The notes under the pieces: generated by a model | Told to the model about the DNA's origin: nothing | Database searches by the model: none | What the model saw: the letters and a program-made list of their open reading frames with translations, nothing else | Source of the DNA: Chloroflexota bacterium | Lineage (GTDB): Bacteria; Chloroflexota; Anaerolineae; Epilineales; SHYO01 | Direction: 5' to 3' | NCBI GenBank assembly: GCA_009692745.1 | Contig: SHYO01000006.1 | Span: 1 to 48,624 of the forward strand | Length of the DNA stretch: 48,624 nt | Shown here: piece by piece, positions 15,890 to 24,026 of the stretch | How positions within the stretch are numbered: position 1 is the stretch's first letter | How the letters are laid out: the number at the start of each line of letters is the position of its first letter | Program-made: the position numbers and the translations under genes

Positions 15890-18217
15890 TCACCAGGCAC
15901 CGGACTGCCACATCTCCCGGTAAATTTTCGACTCACCGGCGCCAATTTCAGCCAGGATGGTAACAGCTTTGGCCAGGCAATCCATCGCATCATCTCGCCG
16001 TCCCTGGCTCATGTATACCTGGCCCAGGTTATCATAGGTCCGTGCCAGGCCGTGGCGATTCCCGATTTTTTCGCAGAGCTCCAGGCTGCGCCGAAAATGC
16101 GCTGTCGCCTCTTCCAAATCCACCATATTCAGGTAAACCAATCCCAGGTTATTGTTGACCGCAGCCAGTCCGTAATAATTCTCGGTTTCCTGGTAAATTG
16201 CCAGGCAACGGCGATAGAACTCCAGCGCTCGCGGCCAATCCCCCTGGCTATTATAGACGATGCCCAGGTTATTACAAGCCTGGGCAATACCTGGCTTGTC
16301 CTGCAGGACCTCTACCAGGTTCAAAGCCAGCGAACTCAAATCTAACGCCTCCGGCAGTTGTCCCTGGCGGAAATAGACCAACCCCATACCGGCGTAGATG
16401 CGGGCCGCCTCGTCGGCATCTAATTTCTCCCGCATGTCCAGCAAACCGGCCTCGAAACTCCTGATCGCCTCCACGTAATTGCCCCATTTTTCGTAGGTAC
16501 GGCCCAGCTTGCGCTGTATCCTGGCGCGATCAAGCGAATCAGCGGCAAAGTTTAACGCTTTTTCATAATTCTGCACCGCCCGCTGGTATTCGCCCAATAG
16601 GGAGTTCACGTCACCCAGAATTTCCCATACCCCCGCCATCTCTGCCAGCGGCACATGCGCCTCATCGTCGAGCGTCAGAGCGCGCAGGAAATAGGCGATA
16701 GCTTCCTGGTTGGCATATACCGCCTGCGCTGCCTTCCCTGCCAGCACCAGGTAGCGGAAAGCCTTCGGGTATTGGTAGGACTCCAGGAAATGGCGCGCCA
16801 ATTGTACTGCGATTTCCTGCTCACGCCCGGCATACAGTTCTTCCAGGTAGCTTCCCACCGCGTCATGCAATATCACCCGCTCCGCCACCGTCAAACTATT
16901 GTAGAGGTGTAATTGAAAAAGGTTATGGCGGAAGCGGTACAGAAAGAGCGGCCGGTTACCCAGGCGTTTGATGCCCCGCTCGCCGATCAGCCGGTGTTGC
17001 CGGTCCAGATCATGACTCAGTTGGGGTACCAATTGCCGCTCGCTCATCTGCTGCACCCCACCAATCACCTGGGCGGTGAAATTCTGCCCCTCTACGGAAG
17101 CCACATTTAAGATCTGCCGTAAGCCTTGTTCTAACCGGCTAATGCGCTCTTCGATCACCGCCTCAACCCGGGCCGGCAGATCTTCATAATCGAATTCTGC
17201 CGCCAGGTACCAGATGCCACTCTCATCTTTAGCCAACCAACCACGTTCAACCATATCCCGTAGCAGCTCCACCAGGAAAAGCGGATGGCCATCTGTACGA
17301 TCCAGGATCAATTGGCGGAACTCCGCACTCAGGCGATGCGGTTTATAAGCCTGGTCTATATAGTCGCCTACAAACTGCTCCAGCTCACGCCGTTCCTGTA
17401 TCATTTGAGATGTTTCCAGCTCGATCTCAATGTTACCATAATACCGCTTTAACTCATTAACCACAGATTCCAGGGGATGGCGTTTAGGCTCGCCGTTACG
17501 TCCCTGTGCAACTTCGTCGGGGCGATAGGTACCCAGCATCATGATGCGACTCTCGCCAATACGGCGGCACAGGTGGAATAACAGGCTAATGGAAGCGGCA
17601 TCGGCCCACTGCAAATCGTCAAGCACCAGGAGCAATGGCTGCTTGGCTGACATGGCCCGGATGACATTGGTATATTGTTCAAAGATCCGGCCCTGCCCCA
17701 TGTCGAGAGTACTCGACGCGGTATCGCCCCTGGATTCCTGCCGCTCCTTCACCTTTTCCAGGCGATCCAGCCAGCCGATCCTGCCGGCAGCATAGGCGCC
17801 GGCGCGGATAGCCAAAGCCCCGGCCGGGACAAACATTTCAATCAAGTCTGGCCCCAGGTCGAGCAATACCAGTCCCGAAACCCGTAAAAATTTCTGTAGC
17901 CGCGAAGCATTTTCTTTGCTAATCGCGCCTTCGGCCAGTTTCGCTTCCACATCCCCCGTGAGTAACCCTAGCAGCTCGCGGAAGGGTAAATACGGGTCTC
18001 CCAGGCCGGTTTGGGCATTGCAATCGCCGATAGCCACTATCAGGTCCTGGTGGCGTTCCTGCATGCGCCGCGCAAATTCGGTGACCAGTGCAGTTTTACC
18101 AGCGCCGGCCTCGCCGGTCACAAAAACGATTTGACCCTGGCCGGCTAAGGCGCGGTCCAGGTAAACTGAAAGATGATCACATTCACCCTGGCGACCCACA
18201 AACACATGCTGCTGCAA
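15890..18217 (-). CDS. AAA ATPase with C-terminal TPR repeats
   Basis: The 775-residue protein begins F-V-G-R-Q-G-E and a Walker A G-E-A-G-A-G-K-T-A-L (about residues 35-44), with Walker B L-L-L-V-L-D-D-L-Q-W-A-D near 200. This is the layout of AAA/STAND-type regulators. From about residue 480 come seven or so TPR units (for example A-C-N-N-L-G-I-V-Y-N-S-Q-G-D-W and N-N-L-G-L-V-Y-L-N), a protein-binding scaffold. Unlike LuxR/MalT-type STAND proteins there is no DNA-binding domain. The start is TTG at 18217 with AGGGAG upstream. It lies between asparaginase and the RsbW-like gene. One palindromic element (17702-17717) lies inside the gene and encodes S-S-T-L-D without breaking the frame. Confidence 0.88.
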   Translation of the reverse strand: MQQHVFVGRQGECDHLSVYLDRALAGQGQIVFVTGEAGAGKTALVTEFARRMQERHQDLIVAIGDCNAQTGLGDPYLPFRELLGLLTGDVEAKLAEGAISKENASRLQKFLRVSGLVLLDLGPDLIEMFVPAGALAIRAGAYAAGRIGWLDRLEKVKERQESRGDTASSTLDMGQGRIFEQYTNVIRAMSAKQPLLLVLDDLQWADAASISLLFHLCRRIGESRIMMLGTYRPDEVAQGRNGEPKRHPLESVVNELKRYYGNIEIELETSQMIQERRELEQFVGDYIDQAYKPHRLSAEFRQLILDRTDGHPLFLVELLRDMVERGWLAKDESGIWYLAAEFDYEDLPARVEAVIEERISRLEQGLRQILNVASVEGQNFTAQVIGGVQQMSERQLVPQLSHDLDRQHRLIGERGIKRLGNRPLFLYRFRHNLFQLHLYNSLTVAERVILHDAVGSYLEELYAGREQEIAVQLARHFLESYQYPKAFRYLVLAGKAAQAVYANQEAIAYFLRALTLDDEAHVPLAEMAGVWEILGDVNSLLGEYQRAVQNYEKALNFAADSLDRARIQRKLGRTYEKWGNYVEAIRSFEAGLLDMREKLDADEAARIYAGMGLVYFRQGQLPEALDLSSLALNLVEVLQDKPGIAQACNNLGIVYNSQGDWPRALEFYRRCLAIYQETENYYGLAAVNNNLGLVYLNMVDLEEATAHFRRSLELCEKIGNRHGLARTYDNLGQVYMSQGRRDDAMDCLAKAVTILAEIGAGESKIYREMWQSGAW
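17702..17717. repeat. palindromic element, copy 1 (in AAA-TPR gene)
   Basis: GTCGAGAGTACTCGAC; arms GTCGAG/CTCGAC with loop AGTA and the shared GAGTACTC core (17707-17714). It differs from the main type in its outer bases, like the copy at 26926. It sits in the hydrophilic linker between the ATPase core segments and is read as S-S-T-L-D. Confidence 0.75.
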
Positions 18218-18231
18218 AATACAATTTCTCC

Positions 18232-19263
18232 CTAATCTATGTCAAATACCGGGGCATAGCTACCGGCGACCTCACGATGCAAATTATACACTTGCATCTC
18301 GTTAAAGGGATACAAAGCCGCGATATCCTGCTCCGAAAGCACACCTAATTGTCGCAGCAGTTCAATCACAATGCGGGGGCGCGCCCGGTTGCCGCCATCC
18401 CCGTCTTCAATTTTCATGGCTATACCCTGCGCCGCAGCACCGCGGCCCCGCGCGCCCGGCAAAAGGCCGATAATCTGATATCCCTCGGCACCCCCTTTGC
18501 AGATCAGGCGCCGGTTGGCTACGCGCATCAGCAGCGTGTCAAAACGCCCTGTACCCCCCACCATTTCCGGGAAGGTGGTCATAGCATTGATAATCTCATA
18601 ACAGGCCTCTTCCCGCCAGGATTCAAAAATGGTGGCGTCGCAAAGGCGGGCTACGGCCATTGCCATGGATCGCAAGGGCATGGCATAGTTGGGTACACCG
18701 CAACCATCCACTTCCAGCGCCAGCTCCGCCTCCGGTAAGCCGGTAAAACGCGCCAGGATGCGGCGAATGGCCTTCTGCACCGGGTGGTCCGGGAAACGAT
18801 AGGTTTCTAAAGGCAGGTTCAAATAGGCGGCCAGAGCCAGCATGCCGGCATGCTTACCGGAACAGTTTGCATGCAGAGAGGTGGGTTTCTGGCCCGCCAG
18901 GAGCAGGGATTGGGCAGCAGCATCGTTCAAGGGAGGATGCACGCCGCAGCTCAGCATCCCCACGGGTACTTGAGCCTTGCGCAGGATCGATTGGACCGCC
19001 GCCAGATGGTCCGGCTCACCGGCATGTGAAGCGCAAACCACCGCTAACTCCCGCGGTGTCAGTCCCAGTGCAGCAGAGGCGCCACTTTCAACCAAAGGCA
19101 ACGCCTGGAACGGTTTGAGGGAGGAACGCGTCCAGGCGCGCAGCTCCGGATCACCCGCGCTGGCCAAGAGAGAGCCGTCAAAGTTGGCCACGGCAAAGGA
19201 GCCCCGGTGTACTATATCACCTATGTTCCCGCGGCGAATCTCAATCAGAGGTTGGTGGGCCAT
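18232..19263 (-). CDS. asparaginase (PF06089, rhizobial type)
   Basis: The 343-residue enzyme is of the PF06089 asparaginase family, unrelated to E. coli AnsA/AnsB. Markers are R-S-S-L-K-P-F-Q-A-L-P-L-V-E, C-A-S-H-A-G-E-P-D-H, C-S-G-K-H-A-G-M-L and E-V-D-G-C-G-V-P. It should split L-asparagine into aspartate and ammonia in the cytoplasm; no signal peptide is present. The ATG lacks a strong ribosome-binding site. Its stop is 14 bases from the AAA-TPR start, so it appears to head the partner-switching operon, an unusual partner whose relevance is unknown. Confidence 0.88.
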   Translation of the reverse strand: MAHQPLIEIRRGNIGDIVHRGSFAVANFDGSLLASAGDPELRAWTRSSLKPFQALPLVESGASAALGLTPRELAVVCASHAGEPDHLAAVQSILRKAQVPVGMLSCGVHPPLNDAAAQSLLLAGQKPTSLHANCSGKHAGMLALAAYLNLPLETYRFPDHPVQKAIRRILARFTGLPEAELALEVDGCGVPNYAMPLRSMAMAVARLCDATIFESWREEACYEIINAMTTFPEMVGGTGRFDTLLMRVANRRLICKGGAEGYQIIGLLPGARGRGAAAQGIAMKIEDGDGGNRARPRIVIELLRQLGVLSEQDIAALYPFNEMQVYNLHREVAGSYAPVFDID

Positions 19264-19321
19264 TTAGTCACTTGCGCAAAGCGCACCTCACATTGTTGGG
19301 AGTGCAGGTAGAAGGTGAGTA

Positions 19322-19337
19322 GCTGAGAGTACTCAGC
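19322..19337. repeat. palindromic element, copy 2 (intergenic)
   Basis: GCTGAGAGTACTCAGC; the consensus form. It lies in the 84-base gap between the asparaginase start and the stop of the last glycosyltransferase gene, the only break between two long minus-strand gene runs. Confidence 0.85.
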
Positions 19338-19347
19338 AGAGAACGAT

Positions 19348-20910
19348 CTAAACGTCTCCCTCTGTAGCTCCAACCGGGTGCCCGCCTGACGGATCAGGTA
19401 TCCCTAGCGGAACTTGGTTATGTAAAAGCAGCCAAAGCAGTAGAGGAATAGGATAAATTAAAATCACTGCCAGCCACTGGACCCGCATCACATCGATAGT
19501 ATCAACATGATTTACCCAGATCCAGATATACAAAGTATAGGACAAGGTGGAGGTTAGCGTCAAACTCCACACCGGCCAAATAGCCCCCGGCCGCAAAATC
19601 AGAGCCGCCAGGACCAGGAGCCATAACACATACCAGGCCTGAAACCAGAAGGTGATCAGTAGCAGGAAGAGCCAGGTCAGAAGAAGGGCAATCTGCAATA
19701 CGGTTTGGATGGTAGGATGGCGGTAGAGATGCCACAACAGGAGCAAATAGGCTACGGCCAAAATCGCCAGGCCCGCCCAACGTACCAGATCAAACACCTG
19801 GTCCTCGCTGAATCCGCGTAGGATTAACGGGTCGCGCAAGGTCTGGAAAACGATACCGGGCAAGCTGGAGGTAAAGAGGCGACTCTGGTCCCGCAATCCT
19901 TGCAGCGTCTCCATACCTGCCCAGAACGGCCGGTATCCGATCACCAGGACGGTGCCCACCGCCAGGGCTTGCAGCATAACGACGATACCCTGGGTCAGAA
20001 GAAAGCGCAGCGTCAGCTTCTTACCGTTTGCCCAGAAGCTCCTCACCACCAGGTAGACCACCCCCAGGGGGATAAATAGCAAGGGGAAAAATTTGATGAG
20101 CGCCCCTACCGCCCAGGCCGGCGCCGCCAGGTAGGCGGACCGACGCCCGGTGAGACACCAGATCCCCAGCAGCACGAAGGTCAGCATCACCGGGTCATTG
20201 TGGGCGTTGGCTACCCCCTCGATCAACGATAGAGGGTTCCAGGCAAAGATCAACACGCCCAAAGCCGCATACTGGGGATTTAGACGTTGCAGAATCACAT
20301 AGATGAGCGCCATATCCAGTATTTGAAATACCAGGATCAATCCCTTGAAAGCCAGTATCCCTTGTAACAGCCCTTGGGTGGAGGCCAAGGCCACCACCGC
20401 ACTGAGCATCATCCACAAAGGTCCATATTGCCCGAGGAGCGTCGGCCAGGCGACGTAGGCATAATCGGGATCAGCAGCAAATTTCAAGGGGAGGCTTAGA
20501 TAGGGATTTTCATGGTAAATAGCGATGATCCGCCCTTGAAAAAGGTAGCCATACACATCGGCTGCCAGCGCCGGATAAGCGAATACCATCACCGCGATCT
20601 GCACCAGGGCCGGCAAGAGCACCCAAAAGATGGGTAAGCCAGGCAGCCGCCAGGCCAGCAAGACGGCCAAAGCATAGAGCAGGAACGAAATCAGGACTCC
20701 CAAGGTGAAATCTTGCCCGGCCACGGGCTCATAACTGGTGATTTTCCCGGCATCCAGCAGCGGCTCCAGATTATATCGCTCAAGCTGATACGGCTGCACA
20801 AATGTGAGCCAGTAGACTAGCGCCAGCATCAGTCCCAGTAAGCCAAGCACCAGATATTGTTTGCGGAAAAATTTCCGGCGCAGCAGACCAGATGAAGAAG
20901 TGAGGGTCAT
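19348..20910 (-). CDS. polytopic mannosyltransferase-like glycosyltransferase (GT-C)
   Basis: The 520-residue membrane protein has about twelve hydrophobic helices. Its most telling stretch is I-F-A-W-N-P-L-S-L-I-E-G-V-A-N-A-H-N-D-P-V-M-L, typical of polyprenyl-phosphate-mannose-dependent alpha-mannosyltransferases (MptA/B, GT87-like). An extracytoplasmic loop carries Y-A-Y-V-A-W-P-T-L-L-G-Q-Y-G-P-L-W. Donor and acceptor are not readable. It is the last of five consecutive glycosyltransferase genes; its ATG overlaps the previous stop by four bases. It has no extra C-terminal domain and no palindromic element, unlike most of its neighbours. Confidence 0.82.
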   Translation of the reverse strand: MTLTSSSGLLRRKFFRKQYLVLGLLGLMLALVYWLTFVQPYQLERYNLEPLLDAGKITSYEPVAGQDFTLGVLISFLLYALAVLLAWRLPGLPIFWVLLPALVQIAVMVFAYPALAADVYGYLFQGRIIAIYHENPYLSLPLKFAADPDYAYVAWPTLLGQYGPLWMMLSAVVALASTQGLLQGILAFKGLILVFQILDMALIYVILQRLNPQYAALGVLIFAWNPLSLIEGVANAHNDPVMLTFVLLGIWCLTGRRSAYLAAPAWAVGALIKFFPLLFIPLGVVYLVVRSFWANGKKLTLRFLLTQGIVVMLQALAVGTVLVIGYRPFWAGMETLQGLRDQSRLFTSSLPGIVFQTLRDPLILRGFSEDQVFDLVRWAGLAILAVAYLLLLWHLYRHPTIQTVLQIALLLTWLFLLLITFWFQAWYVLWLLVLAALILRPGAIWPVWSLTLTSTLSYTLYIWIWVNHVDTIDVMRVQWLAVILIYPIPLLLWLLLHNQVPLGIPDPSGGHPVGATEGDV

Positions 20911-23900
20911 GGGGATAAAGCCTCAGGTGGGATAGTGGACCGTTCTTGCCCAGGAGGTATCCAGAAAAGCTCTACCTCGCGGAAGTTTTCCTGCCAGGCG
21001 TAGCGCAACTCAAGCGCATGTGCTCCGGCTGCCAGCTTCAGACTGACGGTACGCTCCTGCTCACCCTGCATATCGTGACCGTCCACTACCTGTTTGCCAT
21101 CCAGGAAGAGCCAGGCCGGTTGGGCACTATAAATTCCCAAGCTGTAAGTACCGTCCTGGGGCACATCCAGGTAACCCTGCCACTTTACGCTAAAGGCATC
21201 GGAGAAAGGAGCGTGCTGGCCATCAAGCCAGTGGAAGTAAATAATAGGATCGCGCTGCATGTAGCCCGGCGGCCCCTCAAAATTGGGGTTGTTGAAATAT
21301 TGTCCTGTGAGACCGTAGGCGTGCGATACCGGGCTGAGCAACATGCCCGGCACGGTCTGGCTATTTTCGCTAAGCCATAGGGCTTTCCAAGGAGCATACC
21401 AGCGTAACCGCGCAGCCGGAAGGGATGTTTCCGAGTTTTGCAGACTGATGGCCACGGTATGCCAGCCGGCCGGAAGGAAGCGCGTAATTCCCGCGTTAGT
21501 AGGTGCAGTTTCCGCCAATTCTACCCATGCCGGAACAGCAGATCTACCGAAACGCGCCAGTAACATCTTGCTGGATGCCGTGGCAGTCTGATTCAAATGT
21601 ACCAAGCCGGGCTTGACCGGTTTGCCATCCAAAAGCAACAGGCTATTTTCGTTACCGGGTTGGCCCTCTAACCAAATATGGTAGATACCGAAGGTAGGAA
21701 TATAAAGACTACCCTGCTCGCCAATAGTTAAGCCCGGCGCCCCTTCCACCGGCGCCAGCCCCACTTGAGACCGGCGCACTGCAGCGGGCAACTCGTAACT
21801 TGCCAGGATTGTCCGGCTCAGAGGATCATAAAACTGGCGCTCTCGCCCTCCAGGAAAATAGAGTTGCACCGGGGCCAACTCCTGGGGGTGAATTGCCACG
21901 TAAACCGTATCTCCCGACCCGGCCAGCATAGGATTTACCAGATCGCTGGGCTGCGTTATGTCTATCCCTTGGAAACCGGGCGCCTGAAACCGAATCGTAG
22001 GCAGATGAGAACTTAGCTCCCCTTCGTTAAGGAAGACGAAGCGTGTCCCTGGATCCTGGCTGAGTATACTCAGCTTCATGACCTGGCGCATATAGGGCCC
22101 TAGAGCAGAGGTGCGGCCGCCGAAATCGTAAAAAAGATCCGTAGAAGGCAGATATTCCCGGAAATAGGTGCTGAGATTCGAGGCCCCTGCCACCCCGAGC
22201 ACCAACCCGGCAAGAAGTGGAACCCCCAGAGTAGACGATAGCAACTGAGTAACCTTAGCGCTGAGTATCCCACCAACAGGAAGGCGGTGGATCCCTGACC
22301 AGGAGCCGAGCTGCAACCAACGCCATAGGTGCGCCGCGCCAGCACCCGCCAATATCATGACCGCCGGCACAGCCGAGAAGACGCGCGTCGAGCTAGGAGC
22401 GCCAATAGTCAGTATGCTGCCAAAGATGAGCGCCTGCACCAGCCAGAGCCAGAGCATGAGAAACCGGTTATCGCGCCAGTGCCAGATGCCTAACCCCACC
22501 CCCAGCAGGAAGAAGATAGCCGTCAAGGGATCGAGCTGGGGCAAGCGATGATAATTGACCAAGCCGTTGCCATCACCCTGATAGTTAAACATCAGCACGG
22601 TATCAGCAATCTGCCATCCCAGGATTTGCAGATCGGTACCCAGCCCTGGTGCGATCGATACTCCAGGATGGACCGTCTGGAATTGAACTCGATTATTCCA
22701 GACCGATACATAACTCAAACGGGAGAGGAAAGAGCCGGTTTTCAGGATTGCGAACTGGCCATACGGGGCAAAAGTCACGAAAAAGCCCAGGCCAACCACA
22801 GCCATGCCTAGCACCATCTGGCGCAATTGGGGCCCTGGAAGAGTACTAAACTGAGTATACTCAGCAGGTAGCGCCATTCGATTACGAAGAAACTCGATGA
22901 TCAGGTATAAGCCCACTACCACCGGAATCAGCCGGTAGCCGTGGTAAAAGTTCAAGCTGAGCCCCAAACACAATCCGCCCAATCCTAACAGGCGCCAACT
23001 CCCCCGCGCTTCTCCGGTCACCACCGGCGACGTCCTGGATGCCATCACTCCCTGAAACCCTCGGACGGTAAAGTAAATACCAAACACCACCAAAGGCAGC
23101 GCCAACATCACCGTACTATCGAACCGGCTGCGGTGCAAATGCCAACGGGAGAAGCTCATAAAGAGCAGTGTCAGAAAACCGGTCAGCGGGCCGAACCATA
23201 GGCGCGCGAGCAGAAAGGTTCCCAGCAGAGAGAGGACTGCCGCCCCTACCGCTACTACCCGCAATGCCAACGGGGTGGCGCCAAAGAGATAGACACTGGT
23301 GGCATTTATCAGGGCTTTCAAATTACCGTTGCCCAGCTCATCATTGCGGAAAGGCGTCTGGAGTTGCCCATCCAGCATCCGGTTAGCATCCAGCCCATCC
23401 AGAGTTTCATCCCCCCATAAACCCGGCGGTAGCGTGTCTACCCGGTAAAGGCGAACACCCCCGGCCAAGGCCAATACCAGAGCCAATACCGCCAACTCTC
23501 TCCAAGAAGATGGCAGCAGTAACGAACGCAAACTTAGATGTACTGGCTCCAGCAAGAGAATCCCTACAAAAACCAGCAGGATTGACAGCCCATAAAATTT
23601 AGCGGAGATACCCGGTGGCAACTTGTCCAGGTAATCAAGGTACAGCACTGGGAGTTGCAATCCCAAAGCCAGGGCTATCAACAGCAGACCTCTGAACCGA
23701 ATGACCGGGAATACCGCTGCCCAACGCCTTTGGCTTTGCCCTACCCAGGGCAGTGACAAGGCATGCAAGCCGCGTCCCTGGCCTAAGCCCACGGCGACGG
23801 CCAATCCCAACAAGAGTATTGGCAGGCCGGTGAGCAAGTCTCCCACCATCAAACGCCATTGGCCCAGGAACATCAGCAGCAGCCCGCCTGCGGGACCGGT

Positions 23901-24026
23901 CAAGAGCCGCATCAGGTGCCTGCTGAGAGTACTCAGCTTGCTGCTGAGAGTGACATCTTTCGGTTCAGGCTGCTGGGAATAATCGGTAGGCTGTTCCATA
24001 ATCGGCAGGTGAGACTCTGAGCTCAT
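20907..24026 (-). CDS. GT39/ArnT-like membrane glycosyltransferase with PA14 domain
   Basis: The 1039-residue protein has a basic cytoplasmic N-terminus, about a dozen membrane helices up to residue 640, and the GT-C acidic motif W-G-D-E-T-L in the first outer loop (about residue 203). The remaining 400 residues are soluble and predicted outside. The last 140 residues form a PA14 carbohydrate-binding-type module: G-L-T-G-Q-Y-F-N-N-P-N-F, K-W-Q-G-Y-L-D-V-P-Q-D-G-T-Y-S-L, A-W-L-F-L-D-G-K-Q-V-V. It probably transfers a sugar from a polyprenyl carrier outside the membrane. It overlaps both neighbours by four bases. Three palindromic elements lie inside, read K-L-S-T-L-S, K-L-S-I-L-S and E-Y-T-Q. 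Confidence 0.85.
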   Translation of the reverse strand: MSSESHLPIMEQPTDYSQQPEPKDVTLSSKLSTLSRHLMRLLTGPAGGLLLMFLGQWRLMVGDLLTGLPILLLGLAVAVGLGQGRGLHALSLPWVGQSQRRWAAVFPVIRFRGLLLIALALGLQLPVLYLDYLDKLPPGISAKFYGLSILLVFVGILLLEPVHLSLRSLLLPSSWRELAVLALVLALAGGVRLYRVDTLPPGLWGDETLDGLDANRMLDGQLQTPFRNDELGNGNLKALINATSVYLFGATPLALRVVAVGAAVLSLLGTFLLARLWFGPLTGFLTLLFMSFSRWHLHRSRFDSTVMLALPLVVFGIYFTVRGFQGVMASRTSPVVTGEARGSWRLLGLGGLCLGLSLNFYHGYRLIPVVVGLYLIIEFLRNRMALPAEYTQFSTLPGPQLRQMVLGMAVVGLGFFVTFAPYGQFAILKTGSFLSRLSYVSVWNNRVQFQTVHPGVSIAPGLGTDLQILGWQIADTVLMFNYQGDGNGLVNYHRLPQLDPLTAIFFLLGVGLGIWHWRDNRFLMLWLWLVQALIFGSILTIGAPSSTRVFSAVPAVMILAGAGAAHLWRWLQLGSWSGIHRLPVGGILSAKVTQLLSSTLGVPLLAGLVLGVAGASNLSTYFREYLPSTDLFYDFGGRTSALGPYMRQVMKLSILSQDPGTRFVFLNEGELSSHLPTIRFQAPGFQGIDITQPSDLVNPMLAGSGDTVYVAIHPQELAPVQLYFPGGRERQFYDPLSRTILASYELPAAVRRSQVGLAPVEGAPGLTIGEQGSLYIPTFGIYHIWLEGQPGNENSLLLLDGKPVKPGLVHLNQTATASSKMLLARFGRSAVPAWVELAETAPTNAGITRFLPAGWHTVAISLQNSETSLPAARLRWYAPWKALWLSENSQTVPGMLLSPVSHAYGLTGQYFNNPNFEGPPGYMQRDPIIYFHWLDGQHAPFSDAFSVKWQGYLDVPQDGTYSLGIYSAQPAWLFLDGKQVVDGHDMQGEQERTVSLKLAAGAHALELRYAWQENFREVELFWIPPGQERSTIPPEALSP
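22059..22074. repeat. palindromic element, copy 3 (perfect 16-bp palindrome)
   Basis: GCTGAGTATACTCAGC is fully self-complementary. It is read in the 1039-residue glycosyltransferase as K-L-S-I-L-S, in the outer soluble part. Confidence 0.85.
22851..22865. repeat. palindromic element, copy 4
   Basis: CTGAGTATACTCAGC, followed on the minus strand by a stray TTTAGTACTC. It is read in a different frame from copy 3 (A-E-Y-T-Q-F-S-T-L) and lies in a short loop between membrane helices. Confidence 0.8.
23922..23937. repeat. palindromic element, copy 5
   Basis: GCTGAGAGTACTCAGC, consensus form, in the cytoplasmic N-terminus of the 1039-residue protein, read K-L-S-T-L-S. A partial second unit (GCTGAGAGTGAC) follows directly at about 23943. 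Confidence 0.85.
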
